A stretch of DNA of 64,000 bases from Mycobacterium sp. MS1601 (GTDB taxonomy: Bacteria > Actinomycetota > Actinomycetes > Mycobacteriales > Mycobacteriaceae), in assembly GCF_001984215.1 (NCBI RefSeq), contig NZ_CP019420.1:5952001-6016000 (forward strand), given 5' to 3'. The position numbers and the translations under genes are program-made. This document shows positions 1 through 10,231 of the stretch, in pieces (the stretch's first letter is position 1; every line of letters begins with the position of its first letter). Under the pieces are notes generated by a model. The model searched no databases and was not told the origin of the DNA. It saw only the letters and a list, made by a program, of their open reading frames with translations.

Positions 1-267
1 TTCGGCGCGGCCAGCGGCCCGGTGCCGCCGTTCGATCCGCAGCGGCTGAACCCCGCGGGCTCGGTGTTCCTCACCCGGCCCAGCCTGGTGCACTACACCC
101 GCACCGCCGACGAGTTCGCCTGGCGGGCCGGTGAGCTGTTGGACGCCATCGCCTCGGGCGCCATCACCATCAACGTCAGCGCCCACTACCCGCTGGAGAA
201 TGCCGAGCAGGCGCATCGCGATCTGGAGGGCCGCAAGACGGTCGGCTCCATCGTCCTGATCCCCTGA
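1..267 (+). CDS. qor: Quinone oxidoreductase (MDR family), C-terminal part
   Basis: The reading frame is open from base 1 and ends at a TGA at 265-267, so only the last 88 residues are present. They match the C-terminus of zinc-independent NADPH:quinone oxidoreductases of the medium-chain dehydrogenase family: an FDPQRLNP stretch, then SVFLTRPSLVHYT, and the closing ENAEQAHRDLEGRKTVGSIV typical of Qor. The protein is cytosolic and would reduce quinones with NADPH. In M. tuberculosis qor also lies next to ctaB, which supports the call. The gene is convergent with ctaB and the two are separated by a strong hairpin. Confidence 0.85.
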   Translation, partial: FGAASGPVPPFDPQRLNPAGSVFLTRPSLVHYTRTADEFAWRAGELLDAIASGAITINVSAHYPLENAEQAHRDLEGRKTVGSIVLIP

Positions 268-271
268 GGGA

Positions 272-316
272 TTTGGGCGTGATTACGGTCGCTGAGCGGC
301 TGTAATCACGCCCAAA
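272..316. terminator. Bidirectional intrinsic terminator hairpin between qor and ctaB
   Basis: TTTGGGCGTGATTAC at 272-286 pairs perfectly with GTAATCACGCCCAAA at 302-316, giving a 15-bp stem with a 15-base loop. Short A/T runs flank it. It lies between two convergent genes, so it can stop transcription from either side. The arm sequence recurs at 19671-19719, which suggests the mycobacterial TRIT family of conserved intrinsic terminators. Confidence 0.8.
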
Positions 317-319
317 ACC

Positions 320-1264
320 CTAAAAAACCGTGGGCAGCGCGACGGCCGAGTCGATGGCCAGCGCACAGAACACGACAGCCAAATAGTTGTTCGACTGCAG
401 GAACAGCCGCAAAGGTTTGACGGGCTCACCGCGTCGCACGCCCGCGTAGAGCTGGTGCGCCATGATCAGGAACCAGGCCCCGGCCAGCAACGCCACGCCC
501 GTGTACAGCCAACCAGTGGCAGGCACCAGCGCCAGCGTGGCCAGAACCGTCAGCCAGGTGTAGATGACGATCTGCAGCGTGACGTGTTTCTCGGTGGCCA
601 CCGACGGCAGCATCGGCACCCCGGCCGCGGCATAGTCGTCCTTGTAGCGCATGGCCAGCGCCCAGGTGTGCGGCGGCGTCCAGAAGAAGATGATGGCGAA
701 CATCACCAGGGCGGGCCACTGAATGGTCCCGGTCACAGCGGACCAGCCGATCATCACCGGCATGCAGCCGGCCGCGCCACCCCACACCACGTTCTGCGAG
801 GTCCTGCGCTTGAGCAGCAGGGTGTAGACGAAAACGTAGAACGCGATGGTGATGACGGCGAGCACGCCGGAGAGCAGGTTCGACGTCCACCACAGCCAGA
901 AGAACGAGCCGACGGAGAGCACCAGTCCGAACACCAGGGCATTCCGGGTGGCCACCGTGGCGCGGGCCAGCGGGCGCCGGGCGGTGCGCTTCATCACCTT
1001 GTCGATGTCGGCGTCGGCCACGCAGTTCAGCGTGTTGGCGCCGGCGGCGGCCAGCATGCCGCCCACCAGAGTGTTCAGGATCAGCAACGGGTCGACAACA
1101 CCGCGGTTGGCCAGCAGCATCGCCGGAATAGCGGTGACCAGCAACAATTCGATAACGCGTGGTTTGGTCAGCGCGATGTACGCCAGCAAAGTGCCGCGGA
1201 TCCGCTTGGGCGCCCCTCCGGCTTTTGACGTGCCGGAGCTGAGGTGGCGCTCGCGAAGGCTCAC
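320..1264 (-). CDS. ctaB: Protoheme IX farnesyltransferase (heme O synthase)
   Basis: This 314-residue UbiA-family prenyltransferase transfers a farnesyl group to protoheme to make heme O, a precursor of heme A for the aa3 cytochrome oxidase. It is a polytopic membrane protein of about nine helices. The first Asp-rich motif reads NCVADADID (residues 80-88) and the second is the pair D209-D210 in [12 protein letters not shown]. The start is a GTG at 1264 with a GAGGAG ribosome site eight bases upstream. It is divergent from tkt, with 246 bases of shared control region between the two. Length and neighbours match mycobacterial CtaB. Confidence 0.95.
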   Translation of the reverse strand: MSLRERHLSSGTSKAGGAPKRIRGTLLAYIALTKPRVIELLLVTAIPAMLLANRGVVDPLLILNTLVGGMLAAAGANTLNCVADADIDKVMKRTARRPLARATVATRNALVFGLVLSVGSFFWLWWTSNLLSGVLAVITIAFYVFVYTLLLKRRTSQNVVWGGAAGCMPVMIGWSAVTGTIQWPALVMFAIIFFWTPPHTWALAMRYKDDYAAAGVPMLPSVATEKHVTLQIVIYTWLTVLATLALVPATGWLYTGVALLAGAWFLIMAHQLYAGVRRGEPVKPLRLFLQSNNYLAVVFCALAIDSAVALPTVF

Positions 1265-1327
1265 GCAGTCAACTCCTCATCCTCGGCCGGTGGTGCGCGC
1301 GCGAAATGCTTTTGGCCGCTTCGCTGC

Positions 1328-1350
1328 GTCTACTACAAACGATGGTAGAC
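1328..1350. promoter_or_regulatory. Inverted repeat in the ctaB-tkt divergent region
   Basis: GTCTAC at 1328-1333 is mirrored by GTAGAC at 1345-1350. Extending inward, the arms match at 7 of 8 positions around a 7-base centre. The element is 64 bases upstream of the ctaB GTG. The size and spacing suit a dimeric repressor, and TAC/GTA half-sites recall BlaI-type operators, but no regulator is identified from this window. Confidence 0.45.
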
Positions 1351-1388
1351 CGACGACCGAGCCGTGGATTACCGCAGGGTCGATTCCG

Positions 1389-1405
1389 CGTTACCCACCG
1401 TAACG
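1389..1405. promoter_or_regulatory. Second inverted repeat upstream of tkt
   Basis: CGTTAC (1389-1394) and GTAACG (1400-1405) form a perfect 6-bp inverted repeat around five bases. It lies about 105 bases before the tkt start and roughly 50 bases upstream of a possible -10 element TAGGGT at 1458-1463. It may be an operator or a small hairpin; nothing in the sequence decides. Confidence 0.3.
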
Positions 1406-1510
1406 GGCGGACGAACAGTCTTGCGAATGCAACCTGCACTCGGTCGCCGCCGAGCATTAGGGTTGGATGGTGCGGCCTGCCAACCAGACACGCCACCAAG
1501 GAGTGAGCCT

Positions 1511-3601
1511 GTGACCACCGTCGAAGAAATCGCGACGCTGACCGAACCCCACCACCCCGACGACTGGACCGAGGTCGATTCGCTGGCAGTCGACACCGTG
1601 CGTGTCCTGGCCGCCGACGCCGTCCAGAAGGTCGGCAACGGCCACCCGGGAACCGCGATGAGTCTGGCCCCGCTGGCCTACACGCTGTTCCAGCGGCAGA
1701 TGACCCATGATCCCAGTGACGTGCACTGGCTGGGCCGCGACCGGTTCATCCTGTCCTGCGGGCACTCCAGTCTGACGCTGTACCTGCAGCTCTACATCGG
1801 CGGTTTCGGCTTGGAGCTCGAGGACATCGAGTCGTTGCGGACCTGGAAATCCAAGACGCCGGGTCACCCGGAGTTCCGCCACACCAAGGGCGTGGAGATC
1901 ACCACCGGCCCGCTGGGCCAGGGCCTGGCTTCGGCTGTCGGCATGGCGATGGCCGCCCGCTACGAGCGCGGCCTGTTCGATCCGGACGCCCCCGAAGGTG
2001 AAAGCCCGTTCGATCACCACATCTACGTGATCGCCTCCGACGGCGACATCGAAGAGGGCGTCACCAGCGAAGCCTCGTCGCTGGCGGGCACCCAGCAGCT
2101 CGGCAACCTGATCGTTTTCTACGACAAGAACCACATCTCCATCGAGCACGACACCGACATCGCCCTGAGCGAAAACGTCGCCGACCGCTACCGGGCGTAC
2201 GGCTGGCACGTCCAGGAGGTTGACGGCGGCGAGAACGTCGTCGGCATCGAAGCGGCCATCGCCGAGGCCAAGAAGGTCACCGACAAGCCGTCGTTCATCT
2301 CGGTGCGCACCATCATCGGCTATCCGGCACCCACCAAGATGAACACCGGCGGCGTGCACGGCTCGGCACTGGGTGACGACGAAGTGGCCGCCACCAAGAA
2401 GATCCTCGGCTTCGATCCGGACAAGAAGTTCGAGGTGCGCCCCGAGGTCATCGAGCACACCCGCAAGCTCGTCGAGCGCGGTCGCGAAGCGCACGAGAAG
2501 TGGCAGACCGGGTTCGACGCCTGGGCCGAGCGGGAGCCCGAGCGCAAGAAGCTGCTGGACCGGCTGCTGGCCCAGGAACTGCCCGAAGGCTGGGATTCGG
2601 ACATCACGTACTGGGAGCCGGGCTCCAAGGCGGTCGCCACCCGCGCCGCGTTCGGCCAGGTGCTCAACGACGTCGCCCCGAAGCTGCCCGAACTGTGGGG
2701 CGGCTCGGCAGACCTGGCCGGCAGCAACAACACCACCATCAAGGGGGTGAAGTCGTTCGGTCCACCGTCGATCTCCACCGAGGACTTCACCGCCGACCCC
2801 TACGGCCGGGTGCTGCACTTCGGCATCCGTGAGCACGCCATGGGCTCGATCCTGTCGGGCATCGTGCTGCACGGACCCACCCGCGCGTTCGGCGGCACGT
2901 TCCTGCAGTTCTCGGACTACATGCGCCCGGCGGTGCGGTTGGCGTCGCTGATGGACATCGACACCATCTACATCTGGACGCACGACTCCATCGGCCTGGG
3001 TGAGGACGGCCCCACCCACCAGCCGATCGAGCACCTGGCGGCCCTGCGTGCCATCCCGAACCTGTCGGTGGTGCGCCCCGGTGACCCCAACGAGACCGCT
3101 TACGCGTGGCGCAGCATCATCGAGCGCGGCAATGGAAGCGGTCCGGTCGGTTTCATCCTGACCCGTCAGGGCATCCCGGTTCTGGAGGGCACCTCCAGCG
3201 AAGGTGTCGCCAAGGGCGGCTACGTCCTGGGCGGCGACGACGCCAGCGCCGCGGACGTCATCATCATCGGCACCGGTTCGGAACTGCAGCTTGCCGTCGA
3301 GGCCAAGAAGTTGTTGGCCGAGAAGGACATCGTGGCCGCCGTGGTCTCGATGCCCTGCGTGGAGTGGTTCGAGAGCCAGCCCAAGGAGTACCGCGACTCG
3401 GTGCTGCCCCCCTCGGTGTCGGCGCGTGTCGCCGTCGAGGCGGCCGTCGCGCAGAGTTGGTACAAGCTGGTCGGCGACACCGGCGAGATCGTTTCGATCG
3501 AGCATTACGGCGAGTCGGCCTCAGATGCAGTTCTGTTCCGCGAGTTCGGGTTCACCCCGGAAGCCGTCGCCGCCGCCGCCGAACGCACCATCAATAACTA
3601 A
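1511..3601 (+). CDS. tkt: Transketolase
   Basis: The 696-residue enzyme moves two-carbon ketol units between sugar phosphates in the non-oxidative pentose phosphate pathway and uses thiamine diphosphate. The N-terminal signature with [13 protein letters not shown], the ThDP site [13 protein letters not shown] near residue 176 and the second signature [12 protein letters not shown] near 497 are all visible. The frame extends upstream to 1364, but the GTG at 1511 was chosen: it has an AAGGAG ribosome site at 1498-1503, and the resulting N-terminus MTTVEEI resembles mycobacterial Tkt. It is the first gene of a five-gene operon with tal, zwf, opcA and pgl, with 14 bases before tal. Confidence 0.96.
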   Translation: MTTVEEIATLTEPHHPDDWTEVDSLAVDTVRVLAADAVQKVGNGHPGTAMSLAPLAYTLFQRQMTHDPSDVHWLGRDRFILSCGHSSLTLYLQLYIGGFGLELEDIESLRTWKSKTPGHPEFRHTKGVEITTGPLGQGLASAVGMAMAARYERGLFDPDAPEGESPFDHHIYVIASDGDIEEGVTSEASSLAGTQQLGNLIVFYDKNHISIEHDTDIALSENVADRYRAYGWHVQEVDGGENVVGIEAAIAEAKKVTDKPSFISVRTIIGYPAPTKMNTGGVHGSALGDDEVAATKKILGFDPDKKFEVRPEVIEHTRKLVERGREAHEKWQTGFDAWAEREPERKKLLDRLLAQELPEGWDSDITYWEPGSKAVATRAAFGQVLNDVAPKLPELWGGSADLAGSNNTTIKGVKSFGPPSISTEDFTADPYGRVLHFGIREHAMGSILSGIVLHGPTRAFGGTFLQFSDYMRPAVRLASLMDIDTIYIWTHDSIGLGEDGPTHQPIEHLAALRAIPNLSVVRPGDPNETAYAWRSIIERGNGSGPVGFILTRQGIPVLEGTSSEGVAKGGYVLGGDDASAADVIIIGTGSELQLAVEAKKLLAEKDIVAAVVSMPCVEWFESQPKEYRDSVLPPSVSARVAVEAAVAQSWYKLVGDTGEIVSIEHYGESASDAVLFREFGFTPEAVAAAAERTINN

Positions 3602-3615
3602 CAAAGGCAGACAAC

Positions 3616-4731
3616 ATGACTCAGAATGCCAACCTTGCGGCGCTGTCCGCCGCAGGCGTTTCCGTATGGCTCGACGACCTGTCCCGTGACCGATTGCAGA
3701 CCGGCAACCTGCAGGAGCTCATCGACACCAAGAGCGTCGTCGGCGTCACCACCAACCCGTCGATCTTCCAGGCGGCACTGTCGGCGGGCAACGCCTACGA
3801 CGCGCAGGTCAAGGAGCTCGCCGAGCGAGGTGCCGACGTGGATGCCACCATCCGTACCGTCACCACCGACGACGTTCGCAACGCGTGCGACCTGTTCGCC
3901 GGGATCTACAAGAATTCCGACGGCGTCGACGGCCGGGTGTCCATCGAGGTGGACCCACGCCTGGCGCACGACACCGACAAGACGATCCTGCAGGCCATCG
4001 AACTGTGGAAGATCGTCGATCGGCCCAACGTGCTGATCAAGATTCCGGCCACCGAAGCCGGCCTTCCTGCCATCACCGCGGTGATCGCCGAGGGCATCTC
4101 GGTCAACGTCACGCTGATCTTCTCCGTGGAGCGGCACCGGGCCGTCATGGACGCGTACCTGGCCGGCCTCGAGGCCGCCAAGGCTGCCGGCCATGATCTG
4201 GCCAAGATCCATTCGGTGGCGTCGTTCTTCGTCTCTCGGGTGGACACCGAGATCGACAAGCGACTGGAGGCCATCGGCACCGACTCTGCGCTGGGCGCCC
4301 GAGGGCTGGCCGGTGTGGCCAATGCCCGGCTGGCCTATGCCGCCTATCAAGAGGTGTTCGAGGGCGGTGCCCGCTTCGAGGCACTGAAGGCCGCAGGCGC
4401 CCGCGCGCAGCGTCCGCTGTGGGCATCCACCGGTGTGAAGAACCCCGACTACTCGGACACCCTGTACGTCACCGAGCTGGTGGCGCCCAACACGGTGAAC
4501 ACCATGCCCGAGAAGACTCTCGACGCGGTGGCCGACCACGGTGTGGTCACCGGCGATACCGTCACCGGCACCGCCGAGTCCGCCAAGGTCGTCTTCGACA
4601 AGCTCGAGGTTCTCGGCGTCGACCTCACCGATGTGTTCCTGGTACTGGAGAACGAGGGTGTCGAGAAGTTCGAGAAGTCGTGGCAGGAGTTGATCGAGGC
4701 CACCCAGGGCCAGCTCGACGAGAAGAAATGA
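3616..4731 (+). CDS. tal: Transaldolase
   Basis: The 371-residue enzyme transfers a dihydroxyacetone unit between sedoheptulose 7-phosphate and glyceraldehyde 3-phosphate. The N-terminal signature GVTTNPSIF follows [12 protein letters not shown]. The Schiff-base lysine is K142 in [14 protein letters not shown], and the second signature [16 protein letters not shown] precedes it. The length is that of the long actinobacterial transaldolase group. The ATG at 3616 follows an AAAGG ribosome site. Its stop overlaps the zwf start as ATGA, indicating translational coupling. Confidence 0.95.
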   Translation: MTQNANLAALSAAGVSVWLDDLSRDRLQTGNLQELIDTKSVVGVTTNPSIFQAALSAGNAYDAQVKELAERGADVDATIRTVTTDDVRNACDLFAGIYKNSDGVDGRVSIEVDPRLAHDTDKTILQAIELWKIVDRPNVLIKIPATEAGLPAITAVIAEGISVNVTLIFSVERHRAVMDAYLAGLEAAKAAGHDLAKIHSVASFFVSRVDTEIDKRLEAIGTDSALGARGLAGVANARLAYAAYQEVFEGGARFEALKAAGARAQRPLWASTGVKNPDYSDTLYVTELVAPNTVNTMPEKTLDAVADHGVVTGDTVTGTAESAKVVFDKLEVLGVDLTDVFLVLENEGVEKFEKSWQELIEATQGQLDEKK

Positions 4732-6275
4732 GCGATTGCAGCTCGATGCCCGAAGACTGGGTGAACCCGCTGCGGGACAAGCGCGACAAACGCATGCCCC
4801 GTATTGCGGGGCCCTGCAGCGTCGTGATCTTCGGTGTCACAGGTGATCTGGCCCGTAAGAAGTTGATGCCGGCCATCTACGACCTGGCCAACCGCGGGCT
4901 GCTGCCGCCGACCTTCGCGTTGGTGGGGTTCGCCCGACGGGACTGGGCCGATGAGGATTTCGCCAAGGTCGTCTACGACGCGGTCAAGCAGCACGCCCGC
5001 ACGCCGTTCCGCCAGGAGGTTTGGGACCGGTTGGCCGAAGGCATCCGGTTCGTGCAGGGCACCTTCGACGACGACGACGCCTTCGAGCGGCTGAAGTCGA
5101 CGTTGCACACCCTCGACACCGAACGGGGCACCGGCGGCAATCACGCGTTCTACCTGTCGATCCCGCCGAATGCTTTCCCGGTGGTCTGCGAGCAGCTGTC
5201 ACGGTCCGGCCTGGCCGACAAGCCGGAGGGCTGCTGGTCTCGCGTGGTGATCGAGAAGCCGTTCGGTCACGACCTGGCCAGCGCGGAGGCACTCAACGGG
5301 GTGGTCAACAGCGTCTTCCCGGAGTCGTCGGTGTTCCGCATCGACCACTACCTGGGCAAGGAGACGGTGCAGAACATCTTGGCCCTGCGCTTCGCCAACG
5401 AGTTGTTCGAACCGGTGTGGAACGCCCACTACGTCGACCATGTGCAGATCACCATGGCCGAGGACATCGGGCTCGGCGGACGTGGCGGCTACTACGACGG
5501 AGTGGGCGCTGCCCGCGACGTCATCCAGAACCACCTCATCCAGCTGCTGGCGCTGACGGCCATGGAGGAGCCGGTGAGCTTCTCCCCCGACGAGCTGCAG
5601 GCCGAGAAGATCAAGGTGCTCTCGGCCACCCGTCTGGCCGAACCCCTCGACGAGACCACTTCTCGCGGGCAGTACGCGATGGGCTGGCAGGGCGGCGAGA
5701 AGGTGGTCGGCCTGCTCGACGAGGAGGGGTTCTCCAAGTCGTCGACCACCGAGACGTTCGCGGCCATCACCCTGGATGTCGACACCCGTCGCTGGGCCGG
5801 GGTGCCGTTCTACCTGCGCACCGGAAAACGGTTGGGCCGCAGGGTCACCGAGATCGCCCTGGTGTTCAAGCGCGCGCCACATCTGCCGTTCGACGCGACC
5901 ATGACCGAAGAACTGGGCCAGAACGCCCTGGTGATCAGGGTGCAGCCCGACGAGGGCATCACGCTGCGGTTCGGGTCGAAGGTCCCGGGCAACGCGATGG
6001 AGGTCCGCGACGTCAGCATGGACTTCTCCTACGGCTCGGCCTTCGCCGAGGAGTCACCGGAGGCCTACGAGCGCCTGATCCTCGACGTCCTGCTGGGCGA
6101 GCCGTCGCTGTTCCCGGTCAACGAGGAAGTCGAATTGTCCTGGAAGATCCTCGATCCCGCCCTCGAATACTGGGCCAGCCATGGCAAACCGGACCCGTAT
6201 GAGTCCGGCGGCTGGGGCCCGGAGTCGGCGTTCGAGATGCTGCGGCGCTCGGGCCGCGAATGGAGGCGGCCCTAG
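4728..6275 (+). CDS. zwf: Glucose-6-phosphate 1-dehydrogenase
   Basis: The 515-residue enzyme oxidises glucose 6-phosphate to 6-phosphogluconolactone and makes NADPH. The nucleotide-binding motif [17 protein letters not shown] is near the N-terminus. The active-site signature RIDHYLGKE begins at R204, with the substrate-binding His at about 207. The frame is open further upstream, but the ATG at 4728 overlaps the tal stop (ATGA) and gives the [11 protein letters not shown]-terminal region seen in mycobacterial Zwf2. The next gene, opcA, encodes its activator, two bases downstream. Confidence 0.96.
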   Translation: MSDCSSMPEDWVNPLRDKRDKRMPRIAGPCSVVIFGVTGDLARKKLMPAIYDLANRGLLPPTFALVGFARRDWADEDFAKVVYDAVKQHARTPFRQEVWDRLAEGIRFVQGTFDDDDAFERLKSTLHTLDTERGTGGNHAFYLSIPPNAFPVVCEQLSRSGLADKPEGCWSRVVIEKPFGHDLASAEALNGVVNSVFPESSVFRIDHYLGKETVQNILALRFANELFEPVWNAHYVDHVQITMAEDIGLGGRGGYYDGVGAARDVIQNHLIQLLALTAMEEPVSFSPDELQAEKIKVLSATRLAEPLDETTSRGQYAMGWQGGEKVVGLLDEEGFSKSSTTETFAAITLDVDTRRWAGVPFYLRTGKRLGRRVTEIALVFKRAPHLPFDATMTEELGQNALVIRVQPDEGITLRFGSKVPGNAMEVRDVSMDFSYGSAFAEESPEAYERLILDVLLGEPSLFPVNEEVELSWKILDPALEYWASHGKPDPYESGGWGPESAFEMLRRSGREWRRP

Positions 6276-6277
6276 CG

Positions 6278-7189
6278 ATGATTGTCGACCTGCCTGACAC
6301 CAATACCGGTGCCATCAACAAGAAGATCGTCCAACTCCGCGAGGAGGGCGGCGCCATCACCCTGGGCCGCGTGCTGACGCTGGTGATCGCCCCCGACACC
6401 GAAGCGGTGCTCGAGGAGTCCATCGATGCGGCCAACGCGGCCAGCCGTGAGCATCCGTGCCGAGTGATCGTCGTCAGCCCCGCTGATCGGCTGGCCGAAA
6501 ATGCCCGGCTGGACGCGCAACTGCGCGTCGGCAGCGACGCCGGCTCCAACGAGGTTGTGGTGCTGCGGCTGTCCGGCCCGCTGGCCAATCACGCCAGCAG
6601 TGTCGTGACACCGTTCCTGCTGCCGGACACTCCGGTGGTGACGTGGTGGCCTGATATCGCTCCCGCAGTGCCGGCGCAGGACCCGTTGGGGCAGTTGGCC
6701 ATCCGCCGGATCACCGACGCCACCAACGACGCGGATCCGCTGTCTGCGATCAAATCGCGCGCGCAGGGTTACACCGCCGGGGACACGGATCTGGCGTGGA
6801 GCCGGATCACCTACTGGCGGGCGTTGCTGACGGCGGCGCTGGATCAGGCGCCGCACGAGCCCATCGAGTCGGCACTGGTGTCGGGTCTGGCCGACGAACC
6901 GGCGCTCGACGTGCTGGCCGGTTGGCTGGCCAGCCGGATCGACGGACCGGTGCGCCGCGAGGTGGGTGAGCTCAAGGTGGAGTTGGTGCGCAGCACCGAG
7001 AGCATCACCCTGAGCCGCCCGCAGGAGGGCCGTACCGCGACGCTGTCGCGCACGGCCAAGCCCGAAGCCCTGGTGCCTCTGGCGCGCCGGGAGACCAAGG
7101 AGTGCCTGGCCGAGGACATGCGCAGGCTGGACTCCGACGAGATCTACTTCGAAGCACTCAAGGGAATCGACAAGGTGCAATATTCATGA
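6278..7189 (+). CDS. opcA: OpcA, glucose-6-phosphate dehydrogenase assembly/activator protein
   Basis: This 303-residue protein belongs to the OpcA family, which in cyanobacteria and actinobacteria helps assemble or redox-activate G6PDH. It begins [16 protein letters not shown] and contains the conserved [12 protein letters not shown] and [12 protein letters not shown] blocks. An ATG 18 bases upstream in frame overlaps zwf; the ATG at 6278, two bases after the zwf stop, gives the usual MIVDLPDT start. It shares an ATGA overlap with pgl. It has no catalytic motif, consistent with an accessory role. Confidence 0.93.
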   Translation: MIVDLPDTNTGAINKKIVQLREEGGAITLGRVLTLVIAPDTEAVLEESIDAANAASREHPCRVIVVSPADRLAENARLDAQLRVGSDAGSNEVVVLRLSGPLANHASSVVTPFLLPDTPVVTWWPDIAPAVPAQDPLGQLAIRRITDATNDADPLSAIKSRAQGYTAGDTDLAWSRITYWRALLTAALDQAPHEPIESALVSGLADEPALDVLAGWLASRIDGPVRREVGELKVELVRSTESITLSRPQEGRTATLSRTAKPEALVPLARRETKECLAEDMRRLDSDEIYFEALKGIDKVQYS

Positions 7190-7926
7190 CTGAAACCGTT
7201 GTCGAAAAGTACGGCGACACGGCCGAACTGGTGGCCGCCGCCGGTGATCGGCTGGTGGCTGCCATCACCGGGGCCATCACCGCACGCGGTGAGGCGTCCA
7301 TCGTCCTGACCGGCGGCGGCACCGGCGTGGCTCTGCTCAAGCACGTCGCCGCCAACGGCGGCGGTATCGACTGGTCGGCTGTGCACCTGTACTGGGGCGA
7401 CGAGCGTTACGTGCCCGAGGCCGATGACGAGCGCAACGACAAGCAGGCCCGTGAGGCACTGCTGGACCACATCGACATCCCCGCCCGCAACGTGCACGCC
7501 ATGCCCGCCTCCGACGGCGAGTTCGGCGCCGACATCGACGCCGCCGCACTGGCCTATGAGCAGGTGCTGGCGGCCAACGCTCCCGAGGGCGAGCCGACCC
7601 CGGTGTTCGACGTGCACCTCCTCGGCATGGGCGGTGAGGGGCACGTCAATTCGCTGTTCCCCCACACCGTGGCCACGGCCGAGAAGACACGGTTCGTGGT
7701 GGGTGTCGAGAACTCACCGAAACCGCCGCCGCGGCGCATCACCTTGACCTTCCCTGCCGTCGTTCGCTCGCGGGAGGTGTGGCTGGTGGTCTCCGGCGAG
7801 GCGAAGGCCGACGCGGTGGCCGCCGCCATCGGAGGGGCCGACCCGCTGGACATCCCGGCCGCCGGCGCCGCCGGCTCCGAGAAAACGGTGTGGTTGCTCG
7901 ATACCGAGGCCGCGGCCAAGCTGTAG
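7186..7926 (+). CDS. pgl: 6-phosphogluconolactonase
   Basis: The 246-residue enzyme hydrolyses 6-phosphogluconolactone, the product of the upstream zwf. The NagB/RpiA-like fold is shown by [12 protein letters not shown] near the N-terminus, [15 protein letters not shown] near residue 70 and [13 protein letters not shown] with the catalytic His. The ATG at 7186 overlaps the opcA stop. It is the last gene of the pentose-phosphate operon; a 17-base palindrome begins directly after its stop. Confidence 0.94.
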   Translation: MTETVVEKYGDTAELVAAAGDRLVAAITGAITARGEASIVLTGGGTGVALLKHVAANGGGIDWSAVHLYWGDERYVPEADDERNDKQAREALLDHIDIPARNVHAMPASDGEFGADIDAAALAYEQVLAANAPEGEPTPVFDVHLLGMGGEGHVNSLFPHTVATAEKTRFVVGVENSPKPPPRRITLTFPAVVRSREVWLVVSGEAKADAVAAAIGGADPLDIPAAGAAGSEKTVWLLDTEAAAKL

Positions 7927-7943
7927 CCCGCCATAATGGCGGG
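7927..7943. repeat. 17-base palindrome directly after pgl
   Basis: CCCGCCAT (7927-7934) and ATGGCGGG (7936-7943) are exact inverted arms around one base. The right arm contains the first possible ATG of the next gene. It is too tight for a hairpin loop and looks more like a protein-binding site or an incidental palindrome. Confidence 0.35.
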
Positions 7944-8319
7944 CATGGCAGAAAAGGACGTTCCGGCCAAGACCCGCCCGGCTCAACAGCGCCTGAAGAC
8001 GCTGGCCCAGGCGGCGCTGAACGCCGACGTCACCGTGGGCCAGGTGGACGCCCTGCTGGATGGACTCACCGAGACGCTCGAGGATCTGAACCACTCCACC
8101 GACGGCTTGGATGCCACGCTGGAACGCTTCAACGAAACGATCAGCCGGATCGACGAACTCGCGCCGCGGCTGATCGCGGTGGTGGACCGACTGGAAGGCA
8201 TCGTCGACCGGGTGGAGCGGATCGTCGGCGTCGGTGAGGCGGTGGTGTCCCCCATCGCCGCCACGGAGAACGCGATGCGCGGCGTGATGAATGCGGTGCG
8301 CAACCGCACCGGGCTCTAG
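7936..8319 (+). CDS. Conserved coiled-coil hypothetical protein (Rv1444c-like)
   Basis: A 127-residue charged protein of unknown function sits in the position of Rv1444c next to pgl. From about residue 30 to 100 it has hydrophobic residues at regular spacing with many Asp, Glu and Arg (LLDGLTETLEDL, LVDRLEGIVDRVERIV-like segments), which suggests a long amphipathic helix or coiled coil. It has no signal peptide or membrane segment. The ATG at 7936 lies inside a palindrome; the ATG at 7945 (MAEKDVPAK) is an equally possible start. It is probably expressed from the upstream operon, ten bases away. Confidence 0.7.
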   Translation: MAGMAEKDVPAKTRPAQQRLKTLAQAALNADVTVGQVDALLDGLTETLEDLNHSTDGLDATLERFNETISRIDELAPRLIAVVDRLEGIVDRVERIVGVGEAVVSPIAATENAMRGVMNAVRNRTGL

Positions 8320-8344
8320 GGAGGGCTCCAACCGCCCAGGCTCG

Positions 8345-8357
8345 AAGGCTAGCCTGA
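8345..8357 (+). promoter_or_regulatory. Possible promoter and weak IdeR-like box of the siderophore uptake operon
   Basis: A perfect 10-base palindrome AGGCTAGCCT (8346-8355) resembles part of the mycobacterial IdeR box, although the full 19-base match is only about 11 positions. TAGCCT (8350-8355) is an acceptable -10 element eight bases before the ATG at 8364, so the transcript would have almost no leader. Iron control is inferred from the gene function; the site itself is weak. Confidence 0.35.
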
Positions 8358-8363
8358 GCAACG

Positions 8364-9164
8364 ATGAGCTTCTCGTACGCCACCGTCCTGGAGACGGTTC
8401 CACTGAGTTTGCGCATGGTTCGTGTGGTGCTCGAGGTCGAGGACCTCGACAGTCTCGACGTGAAAACCGCCGGTGATTCCGCCGTGGGGGTGTATCTCTC
8501 GGAGTCCGACGTAGGACGCAACTACTCCGTGCGCTCCCAGGACGGCACCCGCATCTCTCTCGATGTGGTGCTCCATGAGCGCGGCCCGGGCACCACCTGG
8601 GCACAAGGGGCCCGCGCGGGCGACCGGGTGGGTCTCGACCACGCCAGGTCCTGGTATCAGCCGCCGGCCGATACCGACTGGCAGCTGCTGATCACCGATC
8701 TTTCCGGTCTGCCCGCGTGTGCCCGCATCATCGAGGAACTGCCCGTCGATCAGCGCGCGATTGCGCTCGTCGAGGTGGCCTCCGAAGACGATCTCGCCTA
8801 TCTGCCCGGACATCCGAATCTCACGCTGGTTACCTCCGTGGGCACCGGAAACGGCCACGCGCCAAGTGTTCTCGCCGCGTCGACTCGCGACCTGAAGCTG
8901 CCGTCGGGAGTCGGCTACTGCTGGTTCGCCGGGGAAGCGGCGGAGTCCAGGACGGTGCGCAAGTACGTGCGCGGCTTGGGCTGGAAGGCTGACCAGTTCG
9001 ACATCACCGGCTACTGGCGGTTCGACTCCGAGACCTGGGATGCGAAGTTCGCCCTGGTCGCCGACGACATGGTGGCGGTCTACGAGAAAGCCCTGGCCGA
9101 CGGCAAAGGCGACAAGGTGGCCTCCGAGGAGTTCGACGACGCTCTCGAACGGGTGGGCCTCTGA
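8364..9164 (+). CDS. Siderophore-interacting protein (ViuB-like FAD reductase)
   Basis: The 266-residue protein has the FAD-binding fold of siderophore-interacting proteins followed by the SIP C-terminal domain. RNYSVRS at residues 52-58 fits the RxYS/T flavin-binding motif. The C-terminal half contains YCWFAGEAAESRTVRKYVR and ITGYWRFDSE, typical of ferric-siderophore reductases of the ViuB/YqjH family. It would release iron from imported siderophore in the cytosol by reduction. It heads a run with two permease genes and an ATPase gene, starting 26 bases before the first permease. Confidence 0.9.
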   Translation: MSFSYATVLETVPLSLRMVRVVLEVEDLDSLDVKTAGDSAVGVYLSESDVGRNYSVRSQDGTRISLDVVLHERGPGTTWAQGARAGDRVGLDHARSWYQPPADTDWQLLITDLSGLPACARIIEELPVDQRAIALVEVASEDDLAYLPGHPNLTLVTSVGTGNGHAPSVLAASTRDLKLPSGVGYCWFAGEAAESRTVRKYVRGLGWKADQFDITGYWRFDSETWDAKFALVADDMVAVYEKALADGKGDKVASEEFDDALERVGL

Positions 9165-9190
9165 CCGCCGTCACCGCGACCCCGATCCGG

Positions 9191-10183
9191 GTGCGCGGCA
9201 ACCACCGCGCGGCAGGTCTGGTGGTCGCAGCGTCCGTCCTGGTTCTGATGTGTGTGGCCAGTCTGGCCATCGGGACCCAGAACGTGTCCTTGGGCACGGT
9301 GTGGCAGGCCGTCACCGACTACCAGGACATCGGCGATCAATGGATCGTGCACGACCTGCGGATCCCTCGCACGGTGCTGGCACTGCTGGTCGGGTTGGCG
9401 CTGGGCTTGGCGGGCACGCTCATCCAGGCGGTGGGCCGTAACCCCTTGGCCGATACCGAGATCCTCGGAATCAACTCGGGCGCAGCACTTTTTGTCGTCG
9501 GCGCTATCGCGTTCCTGGGCGTGCACGACGTGTGGAACTACATCTGGTTCGCGTTCGCCGGGTCGTTGTTCGCCATGGTGTTGGTGTACTTGGTGGGCAT
9601 GACGGGACGGTCGACCGCCACTCCGGTGCGAGTGTTGCTGGCCGGGGTCGCCATCGCCGCGGTACTCGACGGCGTCGCCTTCGCGGTCCGGTTGCGCTAC
9701 CCGCGGGCCTTCGACAACATGCGGTTCTGGGATGCCGGCGCCCTCGATGCCCGCGGCCTGGACATCTCCGCGGCCATCAGCCCCTTCATCCTCGCCGGGG
9801 TAATCCTGTGCGTGGTTGTCGGACGTTCGTTGAACGTGACCGCCCTGGGTGACGATCTGGCAAAGAGCATGGGCGCCACCGTGGTCCGCACCCAGGCGCT
9901 GAGCCTGGTGGCGGTGACGCTGCTGGCCGGGGCGGCCACCGCCGGAGCGGGACCCATCGGTTTTGTCGGCCTGATGGTGCCCCACGCGGTGCGACGGTTC
10001 ACCGGCCCGGACTGGCGCTGGATCCTGGCTTACGCGACTGTGGTGGCGCCGGCGCTGCTGCTGGCCGCCGACATCGTGGGCCGGCTGGTGATCCGACCGT
10101 CCGAGCTGCCCGCTGGGATCGTGACGGCATTCCTGGGTGCGCCGGTACTGATCTGGCTGATCCGGAAGCGGGGCGCCGCATGA
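9191..10183 (+). CDS. Iron-siderophore ABC transporter permease (FecCD family)
   Basis: A 330-residue polytopic membrane protein of the FecCD/BtuC family with about nine to ten helices. The block RIPRTVLALLVGLALGLAGT followed by QAVGRNPLADTEILGINSG is diagnostic of the family, and GPIGFVGLMVPHAVRR is the region that contacts the ATPase. The frame has no ATG near the N-terminus; the GTG at 9191 was taken, though its ribosome site is weak. It would pair with the next permease to form the channel for ferric siderophore. Confidence 0.92.
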   Translation: MRGNHRAAGLVVAASVLVLMCVASLAIGTQNVSLGTVWQAVTDYQDIGDQWIVHDLRIPRTVLALLVGLALGLAGTLIQAVGRNPLADTEILGINSGAALFVVGAIAFLGVHDVWNYIWFAFAGSLFAMVLVYLVGMTGRSTATPVRVLLAGVAIAAVLDGVAFAVRLRYPRAFDNMRFWDAGALDARGLDISAAISPFILAGVILCVVVGRSLNVTALGDDLAKSMGATVVRTQALSLVAVTLLAGAATAGAGPIGFVGLMVPHAVRRFTGPDWRWILAYATVVAPALLLAADIVGRLVIRPSELPAGIVTAFLGAPVLIWLIRKRGAA

Positions 10184-10231
10184 CCCAGCCAGTAGCGAGT
10201 GCGCGGGCCCGAGCGTGGGAGCAGATCGCGC

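Noticed and set aside
1457..3505. Long open frame antisense to tkt (682 codons)
   Set aside because: It mirrors the conserved tkt gene; in high-GC DNA the opposite strand stays open by codon bias, and the product has no recognisable motif.
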